From Membranipora membranacea (Eukaryota > Bryozoa > Gymnolaemata > Cheilostomatida > Membraniporidae): 64,000 nt of DNA. Under the pieces are notes generated by a model that saw only the letters and a list, made by a program, of their open reading frames with translations, did no database searches and had not been told where the DNA came from. Below, in pieces: positions 36,407-48,700 of the stretch. Every line of letters starts with the position of its first letter. Position 1 is the first letter of the stretch. The stretch lies in contig OU612071.1 in NCBI GenBank assembly GCA_914767715.1, positions 3,286,001-3,350,000 of the forward strand. The letters run 5' to 3'. The translations under genes and the position numbers were made by a program.

Positions 36407-37027
36407 CTGGTAAAATAGTAAAGATAATATCAAATTATGAATTATAGGTTTGGTGCAGAGGATGATGGCATACAGGGTTGGTGGATTTACTTAGTTAGTA
36501 ACATGCATCAGGGAGGGAGTGCATTTCTAGTTCACTTTCTTTCCCAATGCCAATTCAGGAATCAACCACCAAGTTGTTGGGTGGCAAAGTAGAGGCATGT
36601 TAGTCCCAGGGGCCTATGAGACAAATACACATGGTAATTGCATTAGTCTTGTACCCATTGAGGATCAATATAACAAACCTGTATGTGTATAGCCAAGCCA
36701 GGGCTGTCAGGGCAAGGAGTAACTCCTCGGTCAGGGCTAGATTTCAGAGTTCAGGGAGCTTGCAATAGATTTTAACTATAAAGATTCATTGCTAAAACAG
36801 CGATCCCAGTCAAACCAGGTTTATATTAAAACCAGCAAGAAGATTGGATCCTGCCAGTTTGATTGACCAATCACATATTTTGAAAGCAAATATTAATGAC
36901 AATAGTTGAATAGCTAGACTTCATTCATATCCTGTAAGGATAGGGCTATAATTCAAATTTTTTTTGTCAATTCAATTGAATTATTTTGCTTGCATTCCCT
37001 ATAGTTACTTAACTGAAGTCGTTCATC
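36407..37027. promoter_or_regulatory. intergenic region between divergent CDA and UCHL5
   Basis: At most 620 bp separate the first identified CDA exon from the UCHL5 ATG. A shared or bidirectional promoter is possible by position. I see no clear CpG-rich core or TATA element, and the missing CDA 5' exon might lie here unrecognised or further right. The call is positional inference only. Confidence 0.25.
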
Positions 37028-40000
37028 ATGAGTGCTGGAGAATGGTGCCTCATTGAGAGTGATCCAGGAGTGTTCACTGAGTTGATCAGAGAATTTGGTT
37101 TGTAGATTTCACCAATGAACACCCTTTCTATGATTACTTCCATGAATTCATATCTTGAGGTCACACTCATTTGAGAGTTGTTCACTTGTAGCGCTCCGTC
37201 AGAGCAGGGAGAATTCTCCCTGGTCAGAGCCAGCCAGGAATAAATAAAGAAATATTTCAATCAATGATTCATCAATTGCCCTTGTTCATTGCAGTTGGAT
37301 ATCCAGTAGCTAGGAGTTATTAATAAAACTATGTTTCATGATGAACATAACATATAACATTACATACAATGTTAGTCTGTCTATCCATCTATAATGCTTT
37401 TCTGTTTCTTAGTGAAACTCTGCATGCGTGAGCTCCAGCAACAGTTTATAAATGTTCAGATACTGCAGTCTCTTCCTTACGTCCCAATCACAGACCTTGT
37501 TGTTACCTTAACGCCCGTCAAAAGACTTAAGCGTACCACCGGTAGCTACCCGTTGGCTGTCTATCTGAAAAGTTCCTCAGTTAGATAGTCTCAGAGTCCT
37601 TCTCTTTATGTGCAATACTGTCTTTATGCTAGGATCTCACGATTTTTATTTTATTTATTCTAGCCTCAAGTTTGTGTGATGATATGGGCCTAAGTAAATG
37701 TACCATGACTCACAGTCACAGCAGCCACAACTAGTGAAACTTAGTCATCGTTTTTAGATACTTACCTTAGTGGTATTCAGATCAGGGATAATTTGATTGA
37801 TCTCATACTTACCTCATATGTGTTATATGTTTGTAGGTGTGACTGGAGCTCAAGTAGAAGAGATCTGGTCATTAGATGAAGATAGCTTCCAAAATCTCAG
37901 GTCAGCATTAAAGTCATCCATGTGACTACAGTGCCTTGTCTGGTATAATATCCCACAATGCAAATTTTACTTTAATTCTGAGGGTGTAAGCCTAAACCTT
38001 AATCGTTGATTGTCCTTTGAAAACCAGATAGCGTCATGACTTTCCATAATAAATAATCATTTAATAAGAATGCACATAATTCCATACAGACTGATGTCCT
38101 GGGTATATTCGTACCTTATCTCAAGCGTGGAAGTCAGTCACACACAAATAAATATTTCGACGTTTGAACATAGAACATTATATCTAGATAATTAGCTAAT
38201 CTATTCTGACACCATTGAGTGCTCTGTTACTGAATCCCTATCTTAGCGTATTTTATGTTACAGACCGGTACACGGTTTGATATTCTTGTTTAAATGGAAT
38301 CCGGATGTACAGAGAGACGGCAAAGTCGTCACAGATGGTTCAGCAGATCATATCTACTTCGCTAAACAGGTCAGTATGGGATAATTGTTTTGTCCTTTTC
38401 CTGCAATCATGTAGAAAACTCACATCAACCTTGGGATTTCTTGAGATTTCTCAATGCTTTGAAGAAAGAATCGAAATGCTTTGTTCCCCCCCCCCCCCTC
38501 CAACCAGGGAGAATGGAAGGGGGATGAGCCTGCACTCGATAGGCCACACCTCTTATTATAACATGATCTTACTTATGTTTTAGAGTTGTGCCCTCACAAC
38601 AAAACCACGATTAGTGAATGGAAAAGTGTGGGTTGACAACTTCTCAAGTGACAAATCTATGACTATCCAATGGAAAGTTCGAAAATAAAATATCATTTTT
38701 GTTGTATTGTAGAATGAAATTAATCTTTATTATTCTTCTTATGGCTGAAGAACACATGTGAAAGGGTAGTAAAACAACTCTTAGAGCTAAAAACAATCAT
38801 CTTGATAAACAAATCTTACAGGGCAAGGTACCCATAATAGTATCAATTTTTCGAGTTGTTTCATTGAGGAAAAGAAACTTAGCTTGTGAATCTGAATATT
38901 ATTTCAGCACATGTGGTTAGGGGGTGTTGAGAGCTGTCCAACAATATCCTATTTACATACCTACTGTCACTAGAAGGCTGAGAATCTTACAGAATGAAAT
39001 ATGTCGGCATGGGCCTTTCATTGATGATTAATGAGTGTTATTAGCACAATTGTGTTGTAATAACTTGTCCAGTACATAATTCAAGTGTTCTGGATTAGTT
39101 GGTGACAATAATTTTTAATGGATTGGTATATTTCATGGCTAAAACATAAAATAATGAGTGTGATGTATCTATTAAAATACTTATTTCAGCCGTAATCAAC
39201 ATCTATTCACCAGTACTTGTCTGTGATTGGCCAATACTACTAGTGCAAGCTCCTCCCCTTTCTTTTCTCCCTGCTCCAACCAACATAACTTGTCAAGGCA
39301 TGATAGCTCTATGAGACTTTTCCATCTAATCCTGTCCTGAGCATTTTATTCACGGAGGGAACAACATCAGACTAACTCGTACTATCAATATCATTGAGTA
39401 GTTGTGTTGGCTCTGATCGATTGTTCTAGCCTATATATCAGAGCCAATACAGTTCGTCGTCTGAAAGTGGAACAACAACGGTTGACAAATGCAATAATTA
39501 GTAATCTATCCTATACAACACATTGTCTCTGACTGGCTGAGAACACAATCTTTTCAACCAATCAGAGACGATGTATTGGCAAAGATGATCTTCCCAGTTG
39601 ATCAATGAGAGTCAACATGACACAAGTGACCTTCTCCTATTTTGCAGGTAATTTACGATAAACAAGCCCGACCTAGCAAACATCCAGAGGCAATTCATCT
39701 GTTCTGAATAACCATATTGTCTGGAGCTGCAAACACCGCTGAAACTGCCTCAATATTTCTAGAGTCTAGAACTAGATCATTATAACACTTCAGTTGGTCT
39801 TATCTCTGATTTGCTGATTATTTGACAGTCGATGTGCCCGGCACTTTGTAATATTTTCAGGTATAATAATCAATGTCAATGTCTTCTATCATCTCATGTT
39901 TTGCAGGTAATAAACAACGCGTGTGCGAGTCAGGCTATACTGAACATACTAGCTAATGTAGATCACGCTGATGTGAAGCTGGGACAGACACTGAGTGAGC

Positions 40001-43000
40001 TGAAGGAGTTTACTGGATCCTTTGATCCTCAGATGAAAGGCTTGACTATCAGTAACTCTGATACCATCAGGACAGTGCATAACGGCTTCAGTAGGTGAGA
40101 TTACATAACGGCTTCAGTCGGTAAGATTACATAACAGCTTCAGTAGGTAAGATTACATAACGGCTTCAGTAGGTAAGATTACATAACGGCTTCAGTAGGT
40201 CAATAATAGGGGTGAGATTTAATGTGAGGTTATCATCAATCAATAGCAGATTGCACCTTATGCATAGGGAAAAAGACAAAATCTAATTCAGATGATTATT
40301 CAGCCAGAATTCTTTTGCAACATTTCATCCATCAAATACTCAAACTCAGCTAAAATAGAATATTACCGAGCAGTTTCCTGTTCAATATTTAGCGTGTGCT
40401 CTATAATTATTACCGCAATGTCTTGGAACCTCCCCTAAACTGAAGTGTTACCCAGCTAAGAGTCAGCGACTACTTTTAGTTTTGCACCGTGTCATGCACA
40501 AAGCTGATGCTGCCTAGCACATTCTTTACTACACATTTATGCATTGCTGTGAAAAGTTGGTTGCCTTCAAAGACTACCCAAAGACCAAAGCATGTTGAAG
40601 CCAGGCAGTTAAGATAAAGTTTTGTCTTTGCATTATGATGTCACAGTCTCCCGGAAAAGCAGTACAGGAAACAGGCACTTCCTGGAGACTGTGACGTCAT
40701 AATGCAGAAAATGGGAGTTACCTTCCATTATGGGGACACTTTTTCCATCATCAATAATTCATGCATTGGTCGTTGGGTAGTTTACAAGTGTTATCAGTTA
40801 TCTACTAGGAATTTTTGGCCGCTAGATCTGTTAGACATACCAACTATGGTTCGACGGTATACTGTTATCATCAACAAGTGGTTCGCATCAAATGATGATG
40901 ATGGAGACATATTTTCAATAATTAATCAAATTTGAGGCTACATTTTGATGCTGTACTCCTGCTTATATAACATAATTGCACACTTTACCCTGTTCTCTAC
41001 TTATTGAAGGCAGCAGATCTTTGAGTTTGAACAGAAAATAGCTAAGAAGGATGATGATGTATTTCACTTTGTTGGCTACATGCCAATTAACGGAAGACTT
41101 TATGAGCTTGATGGCCTACAGGAAGGTCCGATAGATCATGGGCCTATCACTGCTAATTGTAAGTCAGACACAGTAATGGTTAGAGATTGTCTTCTCCTGT
41201 ATTTCGTAAATTGTGTGCTTATGATTTACTTCACAAATGCCACGTTCTCATCTGCCTGTTATTTAGTCTCAGTCCAATAATGAAATAATCCACTGAGGGT
41301 ATATATAATACTTGATATTGTATAAGCACACAGAGTGTTGACTTCTAAAATTGATAAGGCGCACTCATTATATGTTAATGTTGGTTAAAATTACAAGGGT
41401 TAGTCACTCAACACATCGTCGCAGCGAAATAGTGTGTGCCTTAAGGCCGAGGCTGCAATGTCTGCGCCGATTTTCTCTCAGTTTGTAGGCGGGAGCACAC
41501 CTGGGGGTCCAACAACTCCCAGTAGTCAGCGGACTGCAGTGGGATTCGAACCAAGGACCTTCAACACTTGCATGCTGAAGGTCCGGCTCTCTGAGCGCTG
41601 AGCCACCTCCTAGTCCTAATCTGATCTGAATCAAATTAACGGTAGCACCTCACTTGTTTAGCTCTTGTCTTTGCTTAACGCACCGATTTCCTTCTGATGA
41701 TACTTCAGCATTATGAACGAAACCATCCTTTATCAATCAAATAAACAAACGATACAATCAATATACACGCAACAGTATATCAAGTGATTGTGGACGTAAA
41801 GTCTAAAAAAAGTTTACATGTTGAAATACATAACATGACATGTTCCTTAGATTTCGAATTATTTTCACATCTCATTGAAGCCAATCAGAATAATGTTTAC
41901 TTACTTGTAGCTGATTGGTTGTCAGTAGCTAAACCGACTATAGAACAGAGGATAAGTCGTTACGCTACAGACGAGATTCACTTTAACCTCATGGCTATAA
42001 TATCAGATAGAATTACTCAGGCAGAACAGAAGATACAGCTTCTCACAGAGGTAAGTTTGTGTAGGGGAGAGGGGGGGGAGGGTTCTGTGGGTGATCACAG
42101 GTTTGTGAGTCCCATCAAGAGGGAGTTAAGTTCTCCTACTTGACAGTCCCTCCAAACCTACCTGGTGTCACCTTGATCCAGTTTTATTCACTTTGTCTAA
42201 ATTCGGGGGCGCTTCCAGTCTACTTGTGAGCTGCCAACAAGAATGAGTGGTTACTAAATGCAGCAAAGAACAGTCATCCGCAATCTATCATCCTTCCTTT
42301 AGAACGAGGCCGACAGAGCGCCATTCTCCGCCAAGTCTCTTTGGGTCGCCGTCTCCTCAGGAGCCCACCCGAGACTGGTGTGAGGGAGAGATTCCTTCCT
42401 TCTTAGACTGTGCCCTAGGTACCTCCATCTTCAAACTTCTATGAGCTGTGAGACTGGTTTCCTTTGTTGTAAACTTATTTTTGTTCTTATGCTGTGATAT
42501 TTGCAGTTTCCAAACCTGAAAGCCCCTCCACACAAGGCTGTGAACTTCGCACAAAACACCTGATTACATTCCCTTAGCATGCAGAGCAGGCGGCTCTTAG
42601 CCGAGTTTGGTCTTCTGTATTATCACCTATTATTTGACCTCAATAATGACGTGTTTTGACCCATATTTAGACCCATATTTTGACCCATATTTTGACCCAT
42701 ATTTTGACCCATATTTTGACCCATATTTTGACCCATATTTTGACCCATATTTTGACCCATATTCTGACCTGTCTGACACACTGTATTTTATCAGGCGGGA
42801 ATGACCGAGACGAGTACAGAATTAAAAGAACAGAACGATATTATACAGAGTGAGACAAATAAACGATCTAAATATAAGGTATGGTTATGTTATGTGAATC
42901 AATCGTGTCGCCATTTGACCTACAGTAGTTATTTGACAAAAAACAGTCGAGTGACTTCTGTCTAATACCCTTTTACTTTAAATCATATTGTAGCAGAAGT

Positions 43001-45181
43001 ACTGTATACTCTGTGGGCTGGTTATAACAAACTGTTTAGGACGCCAGAGGATTTTATGTTAACTGCGGACAGTGTTTACTAGCAGTCAGGGATTTCTCTT
43101 ATTTATGTTTTAAACGGTAAAGAGATTTCTCAGATATTATTATGTTCCCAGAACCTGAGCGGTCGTGGTGTAATGGATAGGGCGCAGGTCTTTCTATCGA
43201 GAGGACCCGTGTTCGATCGTTGGCATATCACGGTGGTGTCAGGAAGGGCATCCGACCTTTAATGCTCCTGTGCCAGATTAGTATATAGAGTCCGTAGACC
43301 TATACTGATGATACCGGTAACATATAAACCGAAGACCATCTAGGTTTCTCATACGGTATCACAGGGTATTGAGACTATAAGCAAACGTGAGTTATTATGT
43401 TCCCACAACCTAACTATAGCCAACAAGAAGTTGTCGAGCTGACCTCTAGACAGTTTGCCAACATTACCTGTTAGAACGTCGCTATTTGCTGATTTGTAGA
43501 CTGAGAACGTTAGACGCAGACATAATTATCTACCGTTTATAGTTGAGTTACTCAAAACTTTAGCTTCTCAAGGAACTCTAGTCGATCTGGTATCCGAGGT
43601 AAGCTCGTTATCTTTCATATCTTAGGAGGTGATGGGAGGTGTGGTTTGAATTGTTTTGTCCCCGTCTGAAGACTGAGAAATTAAGTTGCCTAAGGGCGCG
43701 ATTGCCATATTGTGTGACTTTGTAGTATTCATAACTCAGTCAACATCATGACTTCATTATACACATAGACAGCACACCATATACAGGTCAAGTGATGCAG
43801 TTAATACTTGCTAGTGAAGTTAAAACATGAAATTGTGTAGTAGCGATTTGTTTATTGAACAATTTTGATGAATTTTGGGATTAAAGACATTAATGACCAA
43901 ACTCTGAAAAGACATAAATTAGACACCAACAAAAAGCTCAAAGACCCAAACTGCGTCGGGATATCTGGTAGTGGCATTTCATTATCAACCACATTGTTGT
44001 GATAGTTGCTGATATTGAAATGCCACTTACAGCAATCCGCGCTTAAACTTACAAAATACCTGTGGACTGCAAATTCATGATAAGTACTATTTATTGCTAC
44101 TACACAATTAAATGTTGGTACCTCGATTGTGCACTGACAGATATGTGTCACGGTGACTGAGTACGCTCAAAATAATAGTGTCCTGTCTGTGTTAAGTCGT
44201 ATCTAGTGGCAACACTAAGGTATACATTTATTTGATCACTGTTTGATTGAGTCTCGACCCATATTATGATCGGATTGATATTGGGGGGGGAATCGGATTC
44301 AGTAACATTAACTCACAGCATACAAAAATATTATTATGCCAATTTATGTACGATATTATCTATCTGATTAATGAAATGGGAGTTGTGCCGTCATTGAACA
44401 TTTGAGAACACAACTCCTTAATAGGATAACACTGGTAATCTGCAACACTGGTATTGTTGCATGACATTCTTTGCAAACAAATAGTTCTAATCTGCATGAG
44501 TTGGATGCTGACAATTCTATGATAAAAAAAAAGTTTCCAAATGGATGCAACGAGACCACTGAATGCAGCTTAACATTTGGGGAGTTTTGGTAGCATGGAT
44601 TTTTCCTCTCCAATAGTACAATGCCAACCCAACAATGGTGTAGCATTAAGAACCAACAGCAGGGCTGTCAATAATTTTAGTGAAAAATGAGTAGTTTCAG
44701 TTGGGAAATGGATAACTTTGCGGTTATTAAGGACCTCTGTCCTGTGATGCACATGGAGGGAGGGAGGTACATCAGAACGCACAGGAGGGGGGGGGGGATT
44801 GGCTAAGAGTTACATCTGAAGCCGTATACCAAAGAGGAAATAGATCAGATCTACCTTTATCGAGTGCAGTTGGCAGCCCTGATTAACGCCTAGCATAAGA
44901 TTAATTGACTAGCTTACATTCCGGTTAGATGTCCCATTAGTGAGCCATATTGCTCTGATAGAACTTAGAAGTTAGCCAATTTCTACTTTTCACCTGTGAA
45001 CAAAAATTACTAGGTTCATTCTTGCCAGCTGGTTTATAAGTAAAATTAAAGAGTAGTAATACTCATACCATCCTTATCGCATCAATTTAATGTAAACAAT
45101 TTAAACTTTATGTCTATTTTTTAGGCCAAAGAAAAGACAGAAGAACGGCAAAAAGCTAAGAAACGTAAAACTGCTGCATGA
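37028..45181 (+). CDS. UCHL5: ubiquitin C-terminal hydrolase UCHL5/UCH37, complete, nine exons
   Basis: UCHL5 is a cysteine deubiquitinase of the proteasome 19S cap (bound through ADRM1/RPN13) and of INO80. Exons are 37028-37097, 37837-37900, 38264-38369, 39907-40094, 41010-41158, 41911-42050, 42795-42878, 43500-43598 and 45125-45181. All junctions are GT/AG and in phase; the total is 957 nt, 318 residues (human about 329). It starts [20 protein letters not shown], as in orthologues. Catalytic residues are visible: oxyanion Gln80 (FAKQ), Cys86 (NNACASQ), His162 (FHFVGY) and Asp177 (YELDG). The C-terminal ULD part has [20 protein letters not shown], and the tail [17 protein letters not shown] matches the RPN13-binding extension. 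Exon 4 ends within a 26-bp tandem repeat that duplicates its donor. The gene appears intact. Confidence 0.96.
38700..39650. other. part of UCHL5 intron 3 with small inverted repeats
   Basis: Inverted pairs occur at about 39406-39446 (TTGGCTCTGAT ... ATCAGAGCCAATA) and 39520-39575 (CATTGTCTCTGACTGG ... CCAATCAGAGACGATGTA). They resemble MITE remnants. No exon is seen. Confidence 0.5.
40071..40205. repeat. 26-bp tandem repeat of the UCHL5 exon 4 end and 5' splice site
   Basis: Five units of ATTACATAACGGCTTCAGTA followed by GGTAAG. The first unit is the genuine exon end (GGCTTCAGTAG/GTGAGA at 40094/40095). The next three carry AG/GTAAGA or CG/GTAAGA donors that match the consensus at least as well as the real one; the fifth has decayed to GGTCAA. 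Confidence 0.9.
40626..40709. repeat. hairpin with ~28-bp arms in UCHL5 intron 4
   Basis: TTTGCATTATGATGTCACAG at the left pairs with CTGTGACGTCATAATGCAG at the right, with a ~24-nt loop. The right arm contains the perfect CRE-type palindrome TGACGTCA. The sequence to its right resembles 28895-28960, so this may be the end of a dispersed element. Confidence 0.65.
41400..41615 (-). mobile_element. tRNA-derived SINE, copy 1 (UCHL5 intron 5)
   Basis: On the minus strand a tRNA-like head (GGTGGCTCAGCGCTCAGAGA, then GGTTCGAATCCCACTGCAGT) is followed by a body with TGACTACTGGG, ACAAACTGAGAG, CGGCGCAGAC and CCTTAAGGCACAC. The same modules in the same order occur at 52486-52690. Boxes A and B are intact in sequence. 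It is antisense to UCHL5. Confidence 0.8.
42648..42768. repeat. 12-bp minisatellite (GACCCATATTTT) in UCHL5 intron 6
   Basis: About ten units, ending just 27 bp before the exon 7 acceptor at 42794. The period is a multiple of three, so it reads as repeated DPYF in one frame, but it is intronic. Confidence 0.9.
43155..43390 (+). mobile_element. second type of tRNA-derived SINE (UCHL5 intron 7)
   Basis: The head GGTCGTGGTGTAATGGATAG is tRNA-like, with CCCGTGTTCGATCGTT at the box B position. It is followed by GTGTCAGGAAGGGCATCCGA, a motif I associate with RTE/BovB-type LINE tails and SINEs that use them. A trailing part near 43260-43380 repeats AGTCCGTAGACCTATAC-like words. The assignment is from memory of motifs. 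Confidence 0.55.
43600..45120. other. UCHL5 intron 8, nothing recognised
   Basis: AT-rich, with short G runs (44284-44290, 44787-44798). The minus-strand open frames here have no motif or splice support. Confidence 0.5.
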
Positions 45182-45335
45182 GAGTACCAGAGGTTAACAA
45201 AAGTTCACCTTGGGCCACCCAGAGGTCACCTGAAGGTCACCGCAACGTCACACACAGGATCTCACTACTACACTGCTGTGTGATTATATTATAAATTATT
45301 AATGTTCTATAGTCATGTAAATCTGTCACTATTCA

Positions 45336-45341
45336 AATAAA
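45336..45341 (+). terminator. UCHL5 polyadenylation signal AATAAA
   Basis: A canonical AATAAA lies 155 bp after the UCHL5 stop codon, in a plausible 3' UTR position. Confidence 0.6.
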
Positions 45342-45753
45342 GACTTAACATTCATGTAAATGTGTGTGATGTTGATGCCCTGTATCATCAATGCTTGATA
45401 ACGCTTAACTTAACCGATTTATCACCAATGAGTGAGCATAATTATCAATGTTATGAAGCCGTGACAGCAAGTTGTGTCCGCCACTATTTAAAAATAGTCT
45501 TGAACTGTGCAAGATAAGTCTCTAGCCTCCCTTCACAGCCCTTGTTCTCTTTATGTTCAGCACTTCTGCACATTGTAATTGCCTTCCCAGTGGAATGTCG
45601 GAAGTGTGGTATATAACATTAAGTGGTGGGGCACGGCCTCATTATGTTTCTCATTGTGTCATGATTGTCAATCTGGTTAGCGTCACGCTGCTTGCTCACT
45701 GTTAAATTTGCAGAACACCAAAAGGTTTTGTTTTTTGGACTATTCTGACAATA

Positions 45754-48700
45754 ATGCTGTTTCCTCTTGTTTGGATTATCTCTTTGCTGACATGTGGTAA
45801 GTTGTCTTGCAGTCTGTTGGCTTGTTGGCTGCTTAGGCTCCGCCTTCTTTACCCCAACTTTGATTTTAAAGTAGCAAGAACACAGTTGGTATCGAGTGGA
45901 TTAGATAAGCAAGTGAGTTGCATCAAATTGGCCATTAGACAATATTATTCATGTTACATGCTGCGGTAATCTACCTGGTCTGCTGCCCAACTATCTTAAT
46001 GCAATCCAATTTTGGTCCTGAAGAGATTATGAGGGGCACCAGATGGTATCAAAACACCTGGAGGGGTCCATTGGGAGCCTGGGAACTGAACGAGATAAAG
46101 GATTGTCTTCATTTGGATAATTTATTTGCGTATAATATGGTTAGAGTAATCCTACCTTTATTTATGAGCAGATAACTAACAGTTTGTACAAATGGTCTTT
46201 TTTTGCGCATAACGAATAACTGTTCCAATGGTAATGTGTGATTCAAATGAGATAAAATCCATGGTACAAATCTGAAGCCATAGTGTCATACAGAGGGTCA
46301 AAAACAACGTCTTAAAGTACAGCAGAGAAAAGCATAATGATCCAAACATCTTTCCCTATAAGTAATGATGATATTGATAATTCCAGTCTGTGGAATTTCT
46401 ACCCGCCTCCGTCTCAGTATGGAGTTTATAGAGGTTATTTCTGTTGGTTCTGAGACTACAGTCACTTGCATAGCTAAAGGCTGGCCAGACCTTCCAGAAT
46501 TTAACAAGGTGAGAATAAAACTCATACTTATAGTCTATCCTCATCTGAAGGGCTTGGTCAGGTGGTACTTTCCTAGAAATACCCAACTAGACGTTGAAAT
46601 TGAATCGCTTTCAATTTATTGTAATTGTTTAATCAACTTACCTTCCATTGGCTTCCGTTCAGATGAGTGCAAACACATCGGCCAACCAACAGCAAATAAA
46701 ATTTCACCTAAGATCACCCCTACTTCTCCACCTAATAAACTGAAGGGTGCATATTTTCTTTTCAATTTCTCTCATTGCACACGAGACTGACCCAAGTCGG
46801 ATGTTTGGTGGCAACAAGATGGCAATTAAACAGAAGTTTGGACATTGTTAGTTGGTGAAAGAGTTGATGTTCGCCAATGACCCTGAATGCTCATCTCGTT
46901 TTAACTCCGTAATTTGTCAATGCAGTCAAACTTGTCTATGCATTGCTGGCATAAGCCAACAATAAGTGTTGTGTGCAGCATTTATAGCCCGACCAGAGGA
47001 GATGGAAAAAAAGTTGTGGCTATCTGCCTTAGTAAACCACTTTTGATATCACTGTTTTATCATTTTACCTCAAATAAGTTACTATGAAAAATAGGTTCGT
47101 TCATAGTTTTCCTTCAAAAATAGTCTGAGTTATTGTCTCACGTTTTACCTGCAGTTGGTGATGCTAGGAGATAACTATGGAGATACGATAGAGAGTGAAC
47201 ACACCATGAATATCACTATTAATAACCAGACAAAAGGAAGTCAGAATGTCTATGATGTCTATGCCATGTATACATTTATGGTAACTGCAACAATCATTGT
47301 TTACATTACTTTAAATATCAGGTGGTCTGTGCTGCAGGCGCATTTAGGAATAGTTTATAGTGTTGAACTCTTTAGCTTGTGGTGTTATAGTTCAGCAGCC
47401 ACCAACATCTAAGATTCAGTATAAAAATTTCTCTTTGGATGTACAATTTGATTGTGTAGGGCACATACCCTACAGGAAGAAATGTTTGGTGGGAATTAAA
47501 TTTCGTGATTTTGGCGACCTAGAAAATCGCTAATAATTTATTCCACCAAAAAATTTATCCAAAAAGAAAGAAAAATTAAAAAAATCCGAAAAAAAAATTG
47601 GAAGTTATCTTCTCTTTTTAGCGAGTGGACAACTTCGCTAAACTTTTATTCCTCTAATCACCCATGAGAGGGCAATTCGCAAAATTAAGTTCCACCAAAC
47701 ATTTCTTCCTGTAGGGTAAGTAGGCCTAGGAGTGTTCAAAAACACAAAATTTACACCTTTCAGTGGACACGAGGGTGTTCGGGCCCCTTTTAGACGGCCC
47801 AACATTTAACATTAGAAAACTGTCATATGCAATGGGAAAACCAAGGGATTCTATGGGAAAACCGCTACAATTGTAATGGAAAACCCAGGTCACATGGTAT
47901 TGTTTACATAACAATGTATTAGTAAACAGTGTAAGCTATGTGCTGCACTGGTATTGTACTGACGACTGAAACTGATACTCCTACCAAGGAGAAACCCTGT
48001 TACTCCTTGCTCCTACCACCAGAAACGTTGTAGCCTACTACAATAGTAGAATGTGCAAGGCTTTGGTAAGTGGTTCAAGGACATAGTATCAAAATCTAGC
48101 AACACAAAATACTTGGTCATAGAAATGATATAGTCTGTCAATATATATGTGTGGAATGTGGATGCTTTTGGTAACAAAGAACAGACTCACCGAGTAGTCC
48201 TTACTAGATCTTAGATGAGGAAAATTAATGATGATGAAAGTCAGGTAGGTTCTCATGAAACAAACCGAGGAATTCAATGTTTGCCTACTTAAACTGGTTA
48301 TCTGAAGGAAATACATATTCATCACTCCTAGTTAAATTCTAGGTTTGGATTGATTTGATTAAGTAAGAAGTCCTCTCGTCTTTTCCATGTGTGCTGTGCG
48401 CATTTTGTTTCTACATCTAACATAGTAGGGAAAGTACTTGTCCTATCAATATCTGTGACCCGCCAGCCTGAATATCATTTGAAGCGAGGTGAAAGAATGT
48501 CTTGTTTCCATTTTTCAAGTTAATGCTTTAACTGGTAATAAGCATGTTCGCTGTGTTATTGGGTACTTGTTGCTGGTTATTGGATATTTTCTGTTGGCCC
48601 CTGCTACAAAGAACACACGGGCTGCATCTGGTATCGCTGACAATGGTGTTGTAGTGCCTCAGATTGGATTGATTCGTGAGAAAAAAAGAAAAAGTGGCTG

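Noticed and set aside
36219-36413. Plus-strand open frame over the region
   Set aside because: It is antisense to the cytidine deaminase exon, whose minus-strand translation matches the family.
37009-37260. Minus-strand open frame overlapping UCHL5 exon 1
   Set aside because: Antisense to a certain UCHL5 exon and without a recognised motif; I also checked it for the missing cytidine deaminase first exon and did not find the PYS/VGAA motif.
37394-37588. Plus-strand open frame in UCHL5 intron 1
   Set aside because: Coding-like in parts but exons 1 and 2 of UCHL5 join perfectly without it, and no family is recognised.
42607-42804. Frame with repeated DPYF
   Set aside because: The 12-bp intronic minisatellite has a period divisible by three; it lies inside UCHL5 intron 6 between confirmed exons.
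46298-46586. Two minus-strand open frames
   Set aside because: They are antisense to the Ig-domain exon at 46387-46508, which has phase-consistent splice sites and the TVTC motif.
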